From NCBI GenBank assembly GCA_017629395.1, contig JAGBXH010000133.1:1-7602 (forward strand): a stretch of 7,602 bases of DNA. Reading direction: 5' to 3'. The notes under the pieces were generated by a model that was not told where the DNA came from, ran no database searches, and worked only from the letters and a program-made list of their open reading frames with translations. The translations under genes were made by a program, and so were the position numbers. Below, in pieces: positions 5,720 to 7,602 of the stretch. This DNA is from Clostridia bacterium (GTDB lineage Bacteria > Bacillota > Clostridia > Oscillospirales > CAG-272). Positions within the stretch are counted from its first letter, which is position 1; the number at the start of each line of letters is the position of its first letter.

Positions 5720-7450
5720 ATGAACAAATTTTTGACGAAATCTATGGTACTGCTGCTTGCCTTGCTGCTGTGCCTTGGCGTGATCGGCTGTCATCCCACA
5801 ACGCAGAACGGTGAGGATACGACCGAGGGAACGACGCAGGCTGTTGTGGAGAGAGAGCCGATCGTGCTTGACTACGAGGGTGACCTGACGCCCGGCGGCA
5901 CGCCCGAAATCCGTGCCGAGTATGGAGATTCTGTATACGTGGGCAAGGCTGTGCCTGCATTCTACTATACCGAGGAGCAGGCGATCGCCCTTTTGGAGCA
6001 GATCGAGGATTTGTACGACATTTTGGAGAACGGCACGCCCGAAAGCTTTGTCAATGCGTTTCACAGCGTGAAATCCGGTGCGTTTGCCGAATTGACTACG
6101 CAATGCCGCTTGGCGTGGCTGGAATGCGATTTGTACCGCAACGATCCCGAGGCAGATGAAAATTACCTGTGGATGAACGCACTGTTTGGTGATGCAGCCA
6201 TTAAGCTGAACAAGCTGTACCGCTTGGCGTATGGAACGCCGGCAGGTGATCTGCTTTTTAAGGGCTGGAGCGAACAAAGCATCCGTATTGCGCTGGCAAG
6301 AGCCGATGGGGCGGATGATGAGTTGCGTGAGCTGCTGCGTAAGCACGAGGAGCTGACCGTGCAATATTATGAGGTGACCGATGGGGAAGACGGTATGGAT
6401 GCCATGGTGCCGCTGTATATGGAGTTTGTACGCGTCAATAACGCCATGGCACAGAAAATGGGCTATGACAATTATATAGATTATGCGTATGAGTGCGACT
6501 ACCGGCGCGAGTATTCGCCCGAGGAAATCGAGCAGGTGCGTAAGCTTACCAAGGAACAGCTGGCACCCTTGCAGGAGCGCGTGCGGGAGGAATTGCTTGC
6601 GTTGGATGAAATCATGCAGGATGAAGAGTTTGCAGTTGCGGATGCGCTGTACTATCTGGCGTATGACAACGAGGCGGTCGATGCGTACATACAAAGCGTG
6701 AGCGCGTCGTTTGGCAATGCATATACCGAGCTGTGGGAGAAAGAATATTATTGCTTGGCGTATGATGAGTCTGCGTCGAAAATCTCGGCGTATCAGGAAA
6801 TGTTGCCCTCGTTGAAGCATCCGTTTTTGTACATTGGACCCGGCTACACGGATGCGCAGGCAATTGTGCACGAATACGGGCATTACTATTCCGCTTTGAT
6901 TGCCCCGGACCGTGAAATTTCGTACGATTTGGCTGAGCTGCAATCGCAGGGAAATGAGTGGCTGCTTTGGGCGCATCTGTCCGAGCAGTATCATGACAAT
7001 GCCATTCTTCACGTCAATCTCGAGCGTCTGTATAATGCACTTGACGACGTGATGCTGTTCTTGTGTATGGATGAATTTGAGCAAGAGATATATGCAAATC
7101 CCGAAAAGTATACAGATCACGAGTCGCTGGATGCACTGTATACCGAAATCGTTTCAGACTATGGGAATCCGGAGTATTTCGATCTCGATTACTGGCACTA
7201 CGTGGTGTTTGATTACGAGGCATACTTTGCCAGCTATGCCATCTCGCTGATCCCGTGTATTGAGCTGTATTATTTGGCAGAGACCGATATGGATGCCGCC
7301 AAGCAGACCTATCTGTCGCTGATCGAATACGAGGGCGATCTGACCTTCTCCGAGGTATTGGAAAGCGCAGGGCTGCAAAACCCGCTGGATCCGCAGTATA
7401 CCGTGATCGATTTTGAGGCACTCTTGGCATTGATGAAGCAAAAACAATAA
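5720..7450 (+). CDS. Exported M3-type metallopeptidase lipoprotein (oligoendopeptidase F-like)
   Basis: A zinc endopeptidase of 576 residues predicted to be tethered outside the membrane, cutting oligopeptides or unfolded exported protein. The signal peptide ends in lipobox VIGC with lipidated C24, followed by a Thr/Glu/Gly-rich linker (about 25-45). The body is helical and acidic, as in family M3. The active site is HEYGH (H384, E385, H388) in AIVHEYGHYY; the third zinc ligand is probably E406 in AELQSQGNE, which lines up with AE-x-x-S-x-x-NE of oligoendopeptidase F and with E-APSQ of thimet oligopeptidase. The H388-E406 distance is 18 residues, shorter than the roughly 24-25 usual for M3. 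The Tyr-rich stretch 501-520 (YWHYVVFDYEAYFASYAISL) fits the conserved C-terminal substrate-binding region. Most M3 enzymes are cytosolic, so the lipoprotein form is uncommon. A paralogue follows 34 bases downstream. M3 assignment is motif-based. Confidence 0.85.
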   Translation: MNKFLTKSMVLLLALLLCLGVIGCHPTTQNGEDTTEGTTQAVVEREPIVLDYEGDLTPGGTPEIRAEYGDSVYVGKAVPAFYYTEEQAIALLEQIEDLYDILENGTPESFVNAFHSVKSGAFAELTTQCRLAWLECDLYRNDPEADENYLWMNALFGDAAIKLNKLYRLAYGTPAGDLLFKGWSEQSIRIALARADGADDELRELLRKHEELTVQYYEVTDGEDGMDAMVPLYMEFVRVNNAMAQKMGYDNYIDYAYECDYRREYSPEEIEQVRKLTKEQLAPLQERVREELLALDEIMQDEEFAVADALYYLAYDNEAVDAYIQSVSASFGNAYTELWEKEYYCLAYDESASKISAYQEMLPSLKHPFLYIGPGYTDAQAIVHEYGHYYSALIAPDREISYDLAELQSQGNEWLLWAHLSEQYHDNAILHVNLERLYNALDDVMLFLCMDEFEQEIYANPEKYTDHESLDALYTEIVSDYGNPEYFDLDYWHYVVFDYEAYFASYAISLIPCIELYYLAETDMDAAKQTYLSLIEYEGDLTFSEVLESAGLQNPLDPQYTVIDFEALLALMKQKQ

Positions 7451-7484
7451 AGAAATCATGACCCTATGCAAAATGGAGACTGAA

Positions 7485-7602
7485 ATGAACAGACTTTTGA
7501 TGAAATATACGGCGTTGCTGCTTGCCCTGCTGCTATGCCTTGGAGTGATTGCTTGCCAACCCACGACGCAAAACGGTGAGGACACGACCCAAGAAACGAC
7601 TG
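7485..7602 (+). CDS. Start of a tandem paralogue of the M3 lipoprotein (cut by window end)
   Basis: Only the first 39 codons are in the window. ATG 7485 has GGAG six bases upstream (7475-7478); an in-frame ATG at 7458 lacks a ribosome binding site. The product begins with a lipoprotein signal and lipobox VIAC (Cys 24), then the linker QPTTQNGEDTTQETT. By hand alignment without gaps, 29 of 39 residues and about 80 percent of bases match the start of the preceding gene, with many differences silent. It is therefore a tandem duplicate, at least over the signal region; whether it also keeps the peptidase domain cannot be seen here. No terminator separates the two genes, so they are probably co-transcribed. 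Confidence 0.88.
   Translation, partial: MNRLLMKYTALLLALLLCLGVIACQPTTQNGEDTTQETT

Noticed and set aside
4688..7120. An 810-residue open frame on the - strand opposite the hydrolase and M3 peptidase genes
   Set aside because: Both sense genes have complete, motif-bearing products. The antisense product is rich in His, Gln, Arg and Ile without recognisable motifs, as expected of a shadow frame caused by sense codon bias.

Overview
The window looks like a stretch of chromosome from a Gram-positive Firmicute of the Clostridia type, possibly a gut or other polysaccharide-rich-habitat commensal. The grounds are strong GGAGG-type ribosome binding sites, a TTG start with its own Shine-Dalgarno, sigma-A-like promoters with 17-base spacers, short hairpin-plus-T-run terminators, and lipoproteins followed by Thr/Glu/Asp-rich linkers. 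This assignment is an inference from style, not from a marker gene. All seven genes lie on the + strand; there are no RNA genes, CRISPR arrays or mobile elements that I can see.

Layout. Bases 1-64 end with the terminator of an upstream gene that is outside the window. A promoter overlapping that terminator (about 45-73) probably drives transcription unit 1: a Gfo/Idh/MocA-family NAD(P)-dependent sugar oxidoreductase (141-1223), a TIM-barrel sugar isomerase/epimerase-like metalloenzyme (1238-2206), and a lipoprotein cyclophilin whose start overlaps the epimerase stop (2206-3060). A strong terminator follows at 3075-3108. A second, near-consensus promoter (3128-3156) drives unit 2: a GH28-like parallel beta-helix glycosidase without a signal peptide (3214-4695), a membrane-anchored alpha/beta hydrolase starting at TTG (4715-5701), an exported lipoprotein metallopeptidase of the M3/oligoendopeptidase F type (5720-7450), and the first 39 codons of a tandem paralogue of that peptidase (7485 to the window end).

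How the genes may work together. The oxidoreductase and epimerase-like pair is a recurrent partnership in sugar, inositol and 3-keto-glycoside metabolism. The GH28-like protein could supply or process oligosaccharides inside the cell, and the alpha/beta hydrolase could remove ester groups, but no transporter or regulator is present to confirm a shared substrate. The cyclophilin and M3 lipoproteins probably act outside the membrane on protein folding and peptide turnover, and may simply share transcripts with the sugar genes. I see no clearly undescribed system. The most unusual points are the tandem exported M3 peptidases with a shortened zinc loop, the GH28-like enzyme that keeps the three catalytic aspartates but lacks the family's His and RIK substrate residues, and the foldase lipoprotein coupled translationally to a sugar enzyme.
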